Shown: in pieces, positions 1 through 46,008 of the stretch
How the letters are laid out: every line of letters begins with the position of its first letter
Numbering within the stretch: position 1 is the stretch's first letter
Assembly (NCBI GenBank): GCA_034008185.1
Contig: CM067086.1
Coordinates: 10,416,507-10,480,506 of the forward strand
DNA: 64,000 bases
Reading direction: 5' to 3'
From: Gorsachius magnificus
Lineage: Eukaryota; Chordata; Aves; Pelecaniformes; Ardeidae
The notes under the pieces: model-generated
The model's database searches: none
Seen by the model: only the letters and a program-made list of their open reading frames with translations
Told to the model about the DNA's origin: nothing
Translations under genes and position numbers: made by a program

Positions 1-3000
1 GCAGCTGGGCACAGACAGGAATTACTCTGAACTTTAAGACAGCAATAGCCTTGATGCCAATGTTTCTGATTGACGCCAGCTAGAAAACCCTACTTTATAT
101 GACTGGGAAGCCAAAATTCTGTCTGCTCAAGTGAAGCTAGATTTTTGTCCTGATAGTGAAATATAACACACAAGGACATTTTACAAGTGCGTGAAGTGGT
201 TCATCCTTGCTTCTCTACTTCTGCTTATCAATAACCAGCTCTAAATGTGAGGGACAGAAAACAGTGCTCATCAGAATAACTTGAACTGGCATTCTTTGAA
301 CTCAAAGGCACTCACATGGCATACAAGTGCCTCACACCGTGGTATAACGGCTGCACTAGCACTTGTCTGGGATGATCTGAATAACGTACTTGTGGTTTCC
401 CCATTTATGAGTAATGTTGTGATCCCAAACTATTAATAGCATCTGCTCTATATTGCTTCACACATGAATATGATCCTGTATGCAGACAACTCATCTAGTT
501 ATTAGTCAATAGTATCAAATGCATACCATAAGCATGTTTCAAAATTAATGCACAGATGTTTAATTACATGAACAATCAAGCCTTACACCCCTCCAGAATA
601 AAGGAAACCACTGGGCTAATGGAAGCTTTGGTTTTTGACAGACATTGGTAAACGTATCACTAAACAGTTAATTCTGAGTTTTGCTACATCCTGCTTCACA
701 CTGTTTTCTCTTTAATGAAAGACTCTCAGCAGCCAGAGAATTATCTAGTCCACTAAGAATGCTGCGCACAATGAAAGCTGCCAGAGTTCAGCTGAACTGC
801 AACACAAGGCCAAGAAGTCCAATACCAATTATTCTCCAAGAGGCAGAATACAGTTCTTCTCCAGGTAGCAAAAGGTTTCTCTAGCCATTTTCTCTACCAT
901 ATTTTCCAAGTGCAGTATTTTAGACTGCTCCACATTCACTTTTTCCATGTCCTCCAAGAACTTGAAAGAGATGAGATGTTCTGAATACAGGCCGTATGAA
1001 AGTAAATGGGCAAACACCTATACAGAAATTTTTGTCTGGAGATGGGCATGAAAATACTTAATCATGCGAAACAGAGATGAGAATGAATAGACACATACCT
1101 TTGTTCTTAAATAGGAACCTCCCATTTAAACCTAGATTTAATCTAATTGTCAGCAAAAGCAGTCAGACACCTTTAAACAGCATTCATGAAGAATATATTT
1201 CAAGGGTTTCCTTACTGTGCTGTTTCCCTTCATCATTTCTAATTAGCCATTGCCAGAGCTGTCAGTACATTATGGCTCCATCCCAAACAGCTCATTACAA
1301 GAGATAAATACAAGCAAAGATGGCGTGCTGTAGCTGTTGAGTGTCCTCATTTCTTGCAGAGGTACCAGGAACTAGTAAAAAACTAGACACCTGTGCTTTC
1401 TGCACAAGAGCATACACTTCTCAGCACCTTCAGAAAAATTTCCATTTTTTTTTTCTAGGAGTATCCTCCTCTTGCTGCCTTCTCAACTTGTACAACAGCG
1501 AATCAGCCCTTCTTCCTTTTTTTTCCTCCTCCTTTTCCCATCAGACCACCAGTCTCTCTCTTGCACATCCTCTTCCATTTTCTTCCCTCTTTCTGACTTT
1601 TCTTGTTTAAGCTGTTGGGAGTAACTTTCCTTTACAGGTCCAGAAGACAAAGGATGATTTCTTCAACATGCATGTAGAAAAAGTGTCTGAAAGCTAGTTG
1701 GTTAGCAACACCATTTGTTTTCACAAATAACTTAGAGGGTGTGTCTGCATTACAAGAAAAGTGTGTGCTCAAGTTCATGGTCTTGCTCAGGCCTTAAACA
1801 CACATCTTCAATTTTTACAGTCATATCCTAAAGTAAAGTAGTCCTATCCTAGAAAATTTGCATAGCTTTCCTCAGTCCTGTGCTCTTATCATCAGAGGTT
1901 AAAGGAGATCTGCTTCCTCATGTGAAAGTTCAGAGCCAAAGAGCATCATCACAGAATGTTGTGAAACCATCAGCCTGATCCAGAAATTTTATCACATCTA
2001 CAGGATTAAGTTAGCAATGGCAGATTTCTTTGTGGCTTCCAAATCTGATTTGCATGCTGCTTCCAGACCTTTAGTAATCATCACCTTTCTGTGTGTCTAC
2101 AATTCCCCAAAGGATCTCCAACAACTCTCTGAATGGGTATTGCATCATAAATATATTGGCTCAACAAAGCTACATACTGAAGAAGGATAAAATAATTTCC
2201 TTTATGGGGCTAGTAAGGAAAGACAAGTTCTTCCACAATATTCCACACACAAATTCCAAGAAAAAATATCCATGAAAGGCTTCTACATGGTATACAACAT
2301 GAGCCATGCACAGAAGTACCAAACAGATTTGAGCAGCCAGAATATTAAGTGTTGTTTGGAGTGTTTTAAACAAACTTTATGGAGACGTAAAAGGCAGCTT
2401 CTCTGCCTCAAATGCACAGGTGATATCCAGAACCAGCAAGGATCTGCTGATAAAAATGAGCCCTCCTGGTTTTGTTTATGCTGCTTCAATAGTTAGGGCC
2501 TCCCAGTAGGTGGAAGGATCAAAGTATGGCTCTGTTATGTGCTGAAATATTCTAGAGATACAGAAATCTATGATTTTTCTCCTTATACACAAAGAAGGAG
2601 AAGGAGTATAACAGATTATATCCCTTTCAGACACCACATCTTCAGTAATAATTAGTATTGTTATTTCTGGGACAACTCTTTTGAAAGATGTTTTTCAGGC
2701 CTGATTTCATCAGAATCAACGACACTTCCCCCTCCCTCCAAATTAACTGCTGCTAGTATGGTAGTTAGCAAGTTCTGATAGTTAAATCCCTAAGGATAGG
2801 GACTGGACAGAATTTACTCAGTAAAGAAATATTTAGTCTTCTATTTATTTACCAGTTCATACTTGACAATTGTGCCAGCCAGATCTAAATACTATCAGCT
2901 TATGGAACAGTTGCTGATCCTGGCGACAGCACAGTATGTAGGCATCTTACTGGGAGATGCACACTAAGTCAGGCTATGACTGTCTTTCAAGATTTATAAG

Positions 3001-3136
3001 CCATTTTGTCAACTTTTACTGTATTTTAATTTTTTCAACCTGATTGCAAATTCCAATGCCATATTATATTCAATATTATCAAATCATGTTTTCCCTTTAA
3101 AATATTATTTTTTTTAAAAAAAAAAGTTCTTTATAC
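1..3136. other. TRIM66 intron downstream of exon 10; no exon recognised
   Basis: The stretch is AT-rich. None of the expected next TRIM66 segments could be recognised on the minus strand, and there is no repeat of known family. An A/T-rich run lies at about 3104-3125. Confidence 0.6.
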
Positions 3137-32910
<29,774 letters not shown>

Positions 32911-32988
32911 TTCCGTTGGCTGAAGTTTGACATCGAAAACACGAAGAGTCACAAAATGGCTCATGACAACCCCTTCACTTACCAAAAC

Positions 32989-35680
32989 ACTTGATCACTC
33001 AAGCGCAAACTAGAAGGCAACAGCGGGATGCACGCTCTCAGAAACAACATTTGTTTAGTCCTTGTGAAGAAAGAGGAAGTTCCTTGCAGCTGAAAATCAC
33101 GTACATGCTTTACAAAAAAGAATATCTTTGCAGATTGTTGTGCAGGAAAGTGTGGTTTAAGGTTTACAAACCATGATCCCACTATCTCTCTAGTACTTGC
33201 AACTTCTGTAAAAACTGAAGTAATCTGTTCTATTGATCTACTTACAAAGCTGTTACCAGGCTGAATTGTCACACACCGTACATTTCCGGCTAGAAGCACT
33301 GAAACTGTGCAATAAAAATGACAATATTCTCTGACTGCTCTTAAAATTTCACCTCAATATTTCACAGTTTTCAGGTAAGGCAAATAATAAGCATAACTGA
33401 TCATATGTTCATCATTTCAGCAATGCATGTTAGAAAGATGCCTTGACAAACGTGCAGCACCTTCTGCCAATCTTCTTTATAGAAATTTAATAAAATGCAC
33501 TTTGCAGTAATCAAATTTCAGCTGTCAGGATGACCACAGATCAAATTATAGACCAAACCTGAACTTCCCACAAGCAGGACAGCATTCCTCCTGCTAAGCT
33601 CCCCAAGTGAAATTGAGAGTTCTGCAGTTCATGTTCAGTTCTTGATTCTGAGATTTTGGGAGCTGTTGATCAGATACAGCCTGCAAAGGGAAACTTTTGC
33701 AAATCTTATCAGAGAAGAAAGAGGAAATATAGTCTTGTCTCCCCTGGAATCACCCTTCCAGCTGACCGAGCCTCCTGGGGCCGGAGCCCCTTGTAACAAG
33801 GCCCATTGCCTTGGCACAGTGGCCTTGCTACCAGCGGAATGTAACTTGCAGCTACCATCTTCAGATTTCCCCAGCACAGAAGAGCAGCAGCTCTAATCTT
33901 AAGGCTATGTATTCTCTTGAGGGATTCCGTCTCGGGGCAGATTCCAGTGGAAATGGTTAGTAAGCAGGTCTTTTTTTTTTTTTTTTTTTTCTACAATGCA
34001 AAAAAAATAAATATGAATGTCTCGGAAATTCACAACCAGGAATTTTTTAAGTGTTGCATCCTGAAGTCATTGCTATTTAAAATATTTTAGAAAAAAGTGG
34101 ACCATATGTTAAAGTCTGCATCATATTTCTTACCCTAAGACCCATTCTAGGAACAAATGAAAATTTTACTGAATTTACTTAGAAAAAGTCAAACCTCCCA
34201 CTAAAACTCATGACTGTAATTTCAAAATGAGAGGTCCCTTTAGGAACAAACGGTGGGAATTTTGCATGTAGTTTAACTAATAAACATTGTATCAGTGCTT
34301 TATTATGCGAGCTCACTTTTTACAGTGCACCTTCATCAACCATCTTTCCGAGGCCAATGTCATTAGAGCAGCACAGCTTCTCAGCTCGCTCCATCTCTAT
34401 TGTTTCTTGCAACTACTGTTGCTAAGAAGCCAAACCAGCACCTACAAAAACATGTAATTTCTGCAGTAGGAAGCTGAGGTCTAAGACTACCACATAGTTT
34501 AGACAGAGAAACCACAGCCCAGGACCAAAGCATCCATGCACAGAGAATCAGTGCAAGCAAAGCCTAATGCTGGGAACTGCTGTATCACCTTAAAGGCCAA
34601 ACCTGTGGCTGAATGAGAAGCGGGTTACCATACATTTTAATTTATGCTTTTTGCAAAACTTATGAAACAATGTACAAGATTTTTGGTAGGAGGGGGAAGG
34701 ATGAGGGTGATAAGCAGCGTTTAAAGTTTCCTGCTGAGACAGGTATGCAAATCAGCAGTCAGGCAGCTATGTTACCAGTGACTTGGCTACCCTGACAGAA
34801 AACACCAAGTCCAGCAGCAGTGATTACCAAGAAAATAAACTTAATTGCATTTGGAGATGTGTGGTGAGGGTAACAAGGCAGGACAGAAATGGATGAAGAC
34901 CGGGAGAGGTGTGGAGGCAGCCGGCTGGCAGAGTCACAGCTGGAACAGGAAGGAAAGTGCTGGGCTTTTGATGTGTCAGCCCAGATGAGGGCAAAGGAAA
35001 GGCATTGCACTGGGGGGCTGCCCCAGGACCAAAAGATCAGTCGTGGTTTCAGGAAGGCAACAGCCACCCCAACACAAATCAAAGGGAAGCATCCGGTATC
35101 AGGGGACTGGAACTTCCAGTGAAGCATTAATACATTTCATGCAAGGCAAGTTTGTAATGATATATTCTCATTGCAATTTCTAGGTTTTAGGGATAGACTC
35201 TCTATGCAAGTCTTCCAGTTTCCTGTGTTCCTTTTTCTGAGATTTAAGCAGATTACTTTTTTGGAATCTTCTTCCCTCCATCAAATGTGGCGGTTGCTAC
35301 ACAAGGCTCATTACAGCATTTTAAAATGTTGTAACATCAACATTACCAGTTTTGTCTATAATTGCTTCATTAGCAGTATTGTAAATTGCTAAGAATTTGG
35401 AAATCATCAGATAAAAATACCTCCATCTACCAAAGCATAATGTTTATCAGTGAAACAAAACCCGAAACAAATAAAAATTAAAAGGAAGAGGTTTCACATT
35501 TAAGAAGTTAGTTGGTCTTCATTTAGTATCCTCATTTCTCCTGTTTTTACGTAGGAAAATCCTTTATTTGGACACCACAGGCAGCCACCCTGGGGGTTTC
35601 CTATCAGCCCTCACAGGAGCTTCTCGTGAAGCCGGTAAATGCGGTTCGTTTGTGACTACAGGGACACGCTCCCCGCCAGA
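32989..35680. other. TRIM66 5' non-coding region between first coding exon and CpG island
   Basis: No coding sequence is recognised. A T20 run lies at 33971-33990. This should be 5'UTR/intron 1 of TRIM66 if transcription starts in the CpG island to the right, but no non-coding exon can be defined from the sequence alone. Confidence 0.5.
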
Positions 35681-36270
35681 ATTTTACCCCAAGATACGGC
35701 GGGACGGCCAGCGGAGCCTGCCCGAGCCCATCGAAACCCCTTGGGCGTGAAGGACCGAGGCTGCGGCCGCCGCCCGGGCGCCGGTGCCCGCCGCGCCGCC
35801 CCGGCAGCCCGGGCTGCGGGGCGGCGGCGGCTGTGGGGGGGGGGGGGGCGCGCGCCAACCGCCGCCACAGCCCCAGCTGCTGCCTCGGCAGCGGGCGCCC
35901 CCGCGCGCCCAACGGCCGCCGCACGCGACCACGAGTGACAGCTGGGGGGCGGGGCTAAGGCGGGACCCCACGGCCGGACTGGGAGCGGGGCCGTGCTACG
36001 TCAGCGGAAGCCCCCGCCCGGGGCGCCGCCGGGTGCGGGACGCCGTTGCCATGGCGAGGGGCGGCCGGCCCAGCGCCGCGCCCCGGAGCCTTCGGTGGGG
36101 CTGGTGGCTCCCAGCGCCTCCTTCCTCGGCAGCCGCCCCTGCTTGCTGGGGAGCCCGACGGCTGCCTGACCGGGCTGCGGCAGCGGGGCCCCACAGCTGC
36201 ATCGCGTGGCCCTGCCTTCAGCGGTCAGCTGGAAAACGGCTGCGTGGAAACGTGACTCGGTAATCAACAG
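35680..36270 (-). promoter_or_regulatory. CpG island, likely TRIM66 promoter
   Basis: There is an abrupt change from AT-rich sequence to very GC-rich, CpG-dense DNA. It has GC-box-like GGGGCGGGG (about 35947), a CRE half site ACGTCA (35998-36003) and a G14 run (35835-35848). It is the first island upstream of the TRIM66 RING exon and lies on the correct side for a minus-strand gene. The transcript start cannot be placed. Open frames across the island on both strands reflect the lack of stop codons in GC-rich DNA. Confidence 0.7.
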
Positions 36271-36299
36271 CTCCATCGCGAAAGCCGAGCTTGATTCGT

Positions 36300-36690
36300 T
36301 CATAGAATCAAAGAATGGCTTTGGTTGGAGAAGACCTTTGAGATCATCGAGTCCAACCGTTAACCTAACCCTGCCATCCCACCACTAAACCATGTCCCTA
36401 AGCACCTCATCTATCCTTCTTTTAAATACCTCCAGGGATGGGGACTCGACCACCTCCCTGGGCAGCCCATTCCAGAGCCTGACAACCCTTTCTGTGAAGA
36501 AGTTTTTCCTAATGTCTAGCCTAAACCTGCCCTGGCGCAACTTCAAACCATTCCCCCTTGTCCTATCGTCTGTTACCAGGGAGAAGAGGCCGACCCCCGC
36601 CTCGCTACAGCCTCCTGTCAGGCAGTTGTAGAGGGCGATAAGGTCTCCCCTCAGCCTCCTCTTCATTCCTCCAGACCCCCTGGACAGTGG
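36300..36690 (-). mobile_element. CR1 LINE 3' fragment
   Basis: The fragment runs from CATAGAATCAAAGAATGG through the CR1 tail. It includes the reverse complement of AGACCTTTGAGATCATCGAGTCC-like sequence and the region translating on the minus strand to [15 protein letters not shown]. Similarity fades near 36680. It abuts the edge of the CpG island. Confidence 0.9.
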
Positions 36691-36699
36691 CTTCGGGAG

Positions 36700-39190
36700 G
36701 CGGCAGAAGGCACAGGCAGCCGCCAAGGCAGGAAAAGCCCTGCCCCAGCCTCACGTAGGTGCGTTATGGACAAGGCTCAACCATGCAAAAAACCCCCAAC
36801 CCCCCCCCAAAATACCCAAGCTGGCCTTCAGTGGAGCAGAGATGAGAGCTGGTGGAGCCTGCATGCCTGTCACAAAGACCTTTTTGTACTCAAAAGTAAG
36901 ACTACAAAATATGGAATTACTTAAGACATAATACATTAAGATATTAAACAGCAAGGTGAGAGAGAGTGGTGTCCACTAAGTATGCCAGTGAGCTAGCGTC
37001 ACTTGCCTGGTGTCATGTGTGCAGGGGGTACTTCAGTGCAAACAGAGCCTTTTGCTGTCTTAATGATCTGGTCAGCAATCAGGTTACTGACATGAGGGAG
37101 TAACACCGTGCCTTGTTTTGCAGTACCGTACAACTTACCTTTGAAGATTGAAACGGGTTAGCTTTGGCAGGTGGATAAATAGCATCACATACCAGCAAGC
37201 AGTTGTCCCAGCAGTCAATGAGATAAAGCTTACACACTTTTACCTCAGTATTTTACAAACTGTCCGTCTGAGTTACAGTTCTTCACAACTAGCAGTACCA
37301 CTGGCTAAGATGAGCTACTTTATCACAGCAATGAATGTCAGCTTTACCCTAAAAGCCCTCCAAATTTAATTATTGCCAAACACCAGGTTAGGAGTTCATT
37401 GACTAGGATCATACCACAGATCATATCACACGTACTAGAAGGTAATTTGCAACTATTAGCAATAATTCAAGACTTTTAGCAGAGAGCATAAAAAAAAAGG
37501 TGACAGCATCTATATGTTTCTGGTCTGACACTTAAAACGAGAGCTATCTCACCAGCTTGAAGTAATTGTTTGATTTTTACCATTAGATACAGATTCTGCT
37601 TTGGCATACAGGGTCAAGCCTTGCATTGGCAACTGAGGTCCTACTCTGATGTTACAACTATGGAAGCAAAATTTTATGCAGTCATTTTAAGCCACATAGG
37701 TCAGAAATCCGTACAGTGCAGTTCTAGAGCTGTGCCATTGCTTTATATTAGCTGTATGGAAGGTTGAAGCCATAGCTGGCACCATTTCTGTCCCATACGT
37801 GATAGCTTTGGGAATTGCGTACCCTACTTGAGGAGGGTATGGATTGCAAATGTTAATGAACAGTTATTGCAATAGTTCAGTTATTAAGCAACAGTTTAAG
37901 GGTTCATAACAGCAGTAAGGTACCCAAAAGCACACCCACTGGGCATTGCCATCTGCCTGTCCAGTAACACTGACAAGAGGCTTTAAAAGCTTCTAGCCTA
38001 ACTCAATGTGTCCAGCTTGTCTGCCCCAACTGCCAAAAGGTCACAGTGCCACTGCTACAATTGCTATGATTTAGTGAAATTCAGAATTACTACACAGAGA
38101 TGCAATTTCATCCTGCAGTGGAGGAAGCCAGCCTAATCTCAAAGAAACCCAATGCGTTTACAAGCTGTGGTCTGGCCAAGAGATTGCAAAGATGTAGCAC
38201 TACACCATCAGCAAAGAGGCAACTTGCACCGTAGATGACGATGAGCCTCATGCTCTGACGAATACAGGATGCAAACACCTCAGCTGGTGCTCGGAGTAGG
38301 ACACCAGCAGGTTCTAAAAAGCACGTGGATCAAAGTGGCCTGCGCTTTGTGTGTTGGCAGCAATCAGAAGCCAGACGGCTGCCATCCCTTTAGCAGCAGC
38401 TGAAGCGCCAGAGGGACAAATGCAAGTCATAACTAAATAGAGCTTTCATTAACAACACCACAGAAAAGCAAAGAATTTGACCACATTGTTGAACTAAACT
38501 TAAAATACATCTTACCTCTGTGCATAACGGCAATAGAGAAAAGAAACATTGATCGCTTTTTGTTGGAGGCACAGCTGCCATCAGCTGCAGAGGCACGTCA
38601 TGCAGCCCTGTTCTGCTCAAAAGCTGGCATCACCTGCGAGGAAGCCACGTACTCATCAGGCCTTCAGCGTCCACAGAAACCTGCCTGCAGTGCTTCTTGT
38701 GATGCAGGTCTGGTGATAACGAGGTAAAACCTTGAACTGTTTCTTCCCACCTAATCCAGCTCTTCTTCCCTACCATCCCACACTATTCCCCCCCACCCCT
38801 TCATTCCCTCCTACACCCCACCTTAGAGGAAACGGGACTGGAATTGTTTCGCTATCCCAAAAAGCAGCCTATTGATCACACAGCTGCTTGATAGCAATTT
38901 CCCACACTAAGCCTTTCACACAGCAATTTTTGGTATGCTACTACTACTCACTTTGCATTGTTCCATTGCATTTCTTTGTCTGCTCCCTTATGTTTCATTC
39001 CCAAAGGCCAAGGCAGTATCCCCACAGATTTCACCTCGATGACATTTTAGTGTACAAAAATCCCTGTCAACAGACCATGAAGTCACCTTTTCCCAGAGAG
39101 CTGTAACGAGGATCACCAACTGGAAGAGCCACACAAATACAAGAACCACCTATCTGTTTTGCTACCCCATCAAGCCAAAGCGATGAGGTA
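36700..39190. other. Intergenic region between TRIM66 promoter and RPL27A
   Basis: No gene is recognised on either strand. There are short C and A runs (about 36785-36812), and nothing else could be supported. Confidence 0.55.
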
Positions 39191-39198
39191 TTTGTACA

Positions 39199-39723
39199 TA
39201 GAATCATAGAATGTTTTAGGTTGGAAGGGACCCCTAGAGGTCATCTAGTCCAACCCCCCCTGCAGTGAGCAGGGACACCGCTAACTAGATCAGGTTGCTC
39301 AGAGCCCCATCCAACCTGGCCTTGAATGCTTCCAGGGATGGGGCCTCCACCACCTCTCTGGGCAACCCGTTCCAGTGTTTCACCACCCTCATTGTAAAGA
39401 ATTTCCTCCTTATATCCAGTCTAAACCTACCCTGGTTTAGTTTAAAACCATCACCCCTTGTCCTGTCACAGCTGGCCCTACCAAAAAGATTTTCCCCATC
39501 TTTCTTATAGGCCCCCTTTAGGTACTGAAAGGCCGCAATCAGGTCTCCCCGCAGCCTTCTCTTCTCCAGGCTGAACAAGCCCAACTCCCTCAGCCTGTCC
39601 TCATAGGGGAGGTGCTCCAGCCCTTGGATCATTTTTGTGGCCCTCCTCTGGACCCGCTCCAACAGGTCCATGTCCTTCTTGTGCTGAGGGCTCCAGAGCT
39701 GGACGCAGTACTCCAGGTGATGC
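39199..39723 (-). mobile_element. CR1 LINE 3' fragment, well preserved
   Basis: It begins ATAGAATCATAGAATG at the 3' end. A continuous minus-strand frame translates to the CR1 ORF2 tail ([20 protein letters not shown], then [19 protein letters not shown]). The open frame suggests it is younger than the 8.5-kb copy. It ends about 160 bp from the 3' end of RPL27A. Confidence 0.93.
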
Positions 39724-39905
39724 CAAATGCTGGACGCCACAGCCAGGCAATTTCAAAAGACAGTGAGCAGCAGTCAAACCACTCATCAGAAACTGCCAGA
39801 AATAACCAAGCAGACAATATTCAAGTGTGAACAGTGCCTGGACAAGTCAGGGGGGAAAAAAAAGTATCAGAAACTTTTGTAAATCAGCACATTTTACACA
39901 TTGTC

Positions 39906-39911
39906 TTTATT
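39906..39911 (-). terminator. RPL27A polyadenylation signal
   Basis: AATAAA on the minus strand lies 28 bp after the stop codon, consistent with the very short 3'UTRs of ribosomal protein genes. Confidence 0.85.
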
Positions 39912-39938
39912 CAAAAAATTTGAATAAAACAAAGGCTT

Positions 39939-42897
<2,959 letters not shown>

Positions 42898-43016
42898 CCC
42901 GCCCCCCCCGGCGCGCCCTCCGCGTCGGACCCCCCCCCCGCGTGGGGCGGAGAAGGGCGCGGGGTCGCCAGGCGGCGCGCGCGGCGGGGCGGAAGTGGGG
43001 GCGGGCGGCGCCGAGC

Positions 43017-43026
43017 TCTCGCGAGA
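43017..43026. promoter_or_regulatory. TCTCGCGAGA palindrome, copy 1
   Basis: A perfect 10-bp palindromic promoter element, known in CpG-island housekeeping promoters (reported ligands BANP and ZBTB33). It lies about 120 bp upstream of the first visible RPL27A codon. Confidence 0.8.
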
Positions 43027-43057
43027 CTTCGCTGAGGCGCCCGCAGTGGGGGCTGAG

Positions 43058-43067
43058 TCTCGCGAGA
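43058..43067. promoter_or_regulatory. TCTCGCGAGA palindrome, copy 2
   Basis: A second perfect copy, 41 bp from the first (start to start), so nearly four helical turns apart. Confidence 0.8.
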
Positions 43068-43398
43068 GGCGCGCGCGGGAGCCGCGGGGTGGGGGGGGGC
43101 CCGGGGGGGGGGCGCCCGGGCGGCCCCGGAGGGGACGCGGGGGTCCCTGGGCTGCGCCACCGCACCGACTGCCGCCTGGCCGCTGCAGCTCCCCGCCGCG
43201 CCCGCCCCGCGCCTGGGCCGGCGGAAGAGGGGCGGCCGGGAGCAGCTGCCTTCGCCGGCGGGATGCGTCGAGGAGGCAGCGGGCCTTGGGTACCGCTCCG
43301 TCTTAATGACGGGCACAGCTTGCTTTCTCTTCCCTCTACGATGTGCAGCAAAAGTACGATTTTGAGCAGAATTTGGTAGCACTTGCAAGCCTGGTCAC

Positions 43399-43404
43399 TT
43401 TATT
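43399..43404 (-). terminator. Possible distal polyadenylation signal of DENND2B
   Basis: AATAAA on the minus strand about 2.6 kb past the DENND2B stop, at the edge of the RPL27A CpG island. It is weak evidence because only the hexamer is seen. Confidence 0.25.
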
Positions 43405-43409
43405 AATAA

Positions 43410-45973
43410 TCGATAACAATGGGAAAATAAATAGCAAGCACGTCGCTATCCGTCACACTAGAGTAGCGATTCCCGGAGAGCGCTAGTTCCTCAAGCTCGG
43501 TTTTTAATGCACTTCATACCGTAAGACTGCAAACAAACCTTTACCAACATAAAATACGTGTCCCGGTACTGGATTTGGTTTTCTTCAGGGTTTCCTTCTC
43601 AGTTAAACAGCGCAGCAGTAATGTTCGTGCTCAGGAACAGCGTTAGTTTTAACAACTGGCACAGAAGGCAAAATAATATACTGCTGATTTTTCCTTCACC
43701 TGATCCTTTGAAGCACAGAGCTCCGGGTAACACCAGGACTGTTGTATATAGCCATAGCTTTGAGTAGCAAGTAGGCAGCTACAGATTTTTTGAAACGTGA
43801 TCTCACCTTGCTTGGGACTCTGACTGACATTACAAAAACTGGAATGGCGTGTGGGCAGGTAATACAGTGTTTCAAAGCTTTCTACTTAGATTTTTAAAGT
43901 GCAGATGGCAGAAAACAGCTTTGGTGTGGCAGATGATGGGTTTCACAGTGCCGCATCCTCGTCCCTCAGCTTTCTGTGGCTTTTTCTTGCCTTCGTAGCA
44001 ACTCTTCTCTGCAGCACTTACTTCAGCCGACGACGATGTTTCATCCATCATTTTTTTAAGAGAGATATTTCTTAGGAAATATATTTACTAGCAGCTGTTG
44101 TTTATAAAATAGCCAGAATCCACCTGTACAAGTGAAGTTACTCCTTCCACTCTGAAAAACTACATCTGGACATCATTCTGGGACTTAAAGCGTATTACAG
44201 AGTAAAAACCAATGGGAATTAGCATTTGTGATTGTGTTGCCATTGAATCAAAAGCACTTGATATTTTACAGACATTTCACGTACACTTAAAGAAGCGTTT
44301 ATATATACGTGAGTGTGAGGGAGGGAAGAAGAAAAGGAAACGACTTCACCTTTTCAGTGAACAATCCCTCGATTTTGTTCTATGAGGCTGATAGCACACC
44401 AGAACCACTGTCAGGTTAGGAATTGCGCAAGCCTCAAAGCCAATCTAACTATAGAAATCACGGTGCAGATGAAGAAAAATATGGCGTTTGGTCTGGTTTT
44501 TAAGGCAAGGAGCTTCAGCTAATTGTCATTAGCTGTCAGGCTTGCAAATATATTCAAGTATTTTATACTGTCTTCTTCAGACTAAGGGAAAACTTGCAGA
44601 ATCTCAGCAGGAGTTATGCTACCAGCTCAAAGATGAACGTGGTACTTGGGCAACATTCCCAGCCGCGCAGGCGGCCGTGGCAAGCTAACCGTTCCTGTCC
44701 TGCTGAAGAGCCTTCACTGGAACAGAAACACCACCTAAACAGATGGCAGTTAATGCTAAAGAAAAGCAGACTCCCGAAAGGGAGGGGATCAGCTCATCAG
44801 ACACTTGGGCAAAGGCTGTCTGCTGCAAGCTGCTCGTATTCTACTCTGATCACCCAGGTAGCACAAAACTAACCTGAATATACCACAGTTCAAGAGCAGC
44901 ATCTACGATGTGATGACAAAAAGTAATTTGCTGCTAACCCATGCAAAGAATTAAAAAAAAATGCTTTATGTGATGCTTCTGCTAGGATAAAATTACCAGA
45001 ACAAGGATATAAAATGCTTTGTCTCAGCCCTAGTGAAAAACACGGACAAGCAATCACACTATGTGTCATGAAATAGCAAACCTACTAAAAGACAGGTTTG
45101 TAATAACCACTTTATATTTTAATTACAAATTCATTAAAAATCACAAGGAAGTTACTGGTTTTGTACCTACCCAACATCAGAAACTGCAGAGGTTTGCAAT
45201 TAATATAAACAAACAGGTATATTTACAGAGTTTATTAGAAACCATACATACATACATTAGGAAAGGATGTACTGTACCTACTCATTGCAGCTTGCACATC
45301 AAGGAACTGAGATCTCCTCAGGTTTAGCAGTCTTAGTGCAGAATGGATTACAAGTAGTTTACTGACCAGAGTTCAAACCAAGTGGAAGTTTTGTATCGTG
45401 AACCAAGTACCTTATTATCAAGTTACTTTGTTATTTCTTTCTTTTAAAATTAATTAGAAGGAAAAAAAAAACAAACACAAAAACCCAAAATGCCTCCGCC
45501 ACATGAAAGCAGCCCCACCATGTACAACCTCTCCCACGTACCCGAGCTCATTCACCCCGCAGTATTCAGGCATCAGTGTAGCTCTCGCAAACATCCCATG
45601 AAGTCAGTGGTTCTGCTGAGACAGTCAGCTGCACATAATCAGCTATTCATTTTTGCACCAAGCATAACTCAATTCATACTAAAGAAAACAAAAAAAGCAC
45701 CTGTTGTTCTCAGGAATATACAAATATTTACCACAGTTTTCATAGCTCATTACAAAATCAGTTACAAAAGCTTACAGCACATTATGTACAAATTCTGTCC
45801 AAATACATCAAGGAGCCATCGCCTGGCACGCTGTCTAACAGCATCGCTCGTCACTTGGAGCTGCGCTCAGCTCGCCCCGCTCTCCCCCCGCATCAAACTC
45901 CTGAAACGCTGCGGGTGTCCCACGGCGCAGTGCCACGAACAGTCTCTGGGTTGGCATGTCAGCAGGAAGGAGG
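43410..45973 (-). other. DENND2B 3'UTR and/or intergenic spacer to RPL27A
   Basis: About 2.5 kb with no coding sequence recognised. How much is 3'UTR depends on which AATAAA is used. A 202-codon plus-strand open frame crossing the DENND2B last exon is antisense chance. Confidence 0.5.
45231..45236 (-). terminator. Possible proximal polyadenylation signal of DENND2B
   Basis: AATAAA on the minus strand about 740 bp after the DENND2B stop codon. It is one of only two such hexamers seen between the stop and the RPL27A promoter. Confidence 0.35.
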
Positions 45974-46008
45974 TCAGTTCTTCTTGTGAAGGAACTTCAT
46001 TTTGTTTC
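45974..46008 (-). CDS. DENND2B: DENND2B last coding exon
   Basis: The acceptor is TTCCGTAG|GA. It encodes the conserved C-terminal tail NKMKFLHKKN, then TGA. The 3'UTR continues to lower coordinates. Confidence 0.95.

Noticed and set aside
829..1017. Minus-strand 62-codon frame with helical-looking peptide (VNVEQSKILHLENMVEKMAR)
   Set aside because: It looked like a possible TRIM66 or STK33 exon, but it matches neither as I know them and has no clear acceptor/donor pair.
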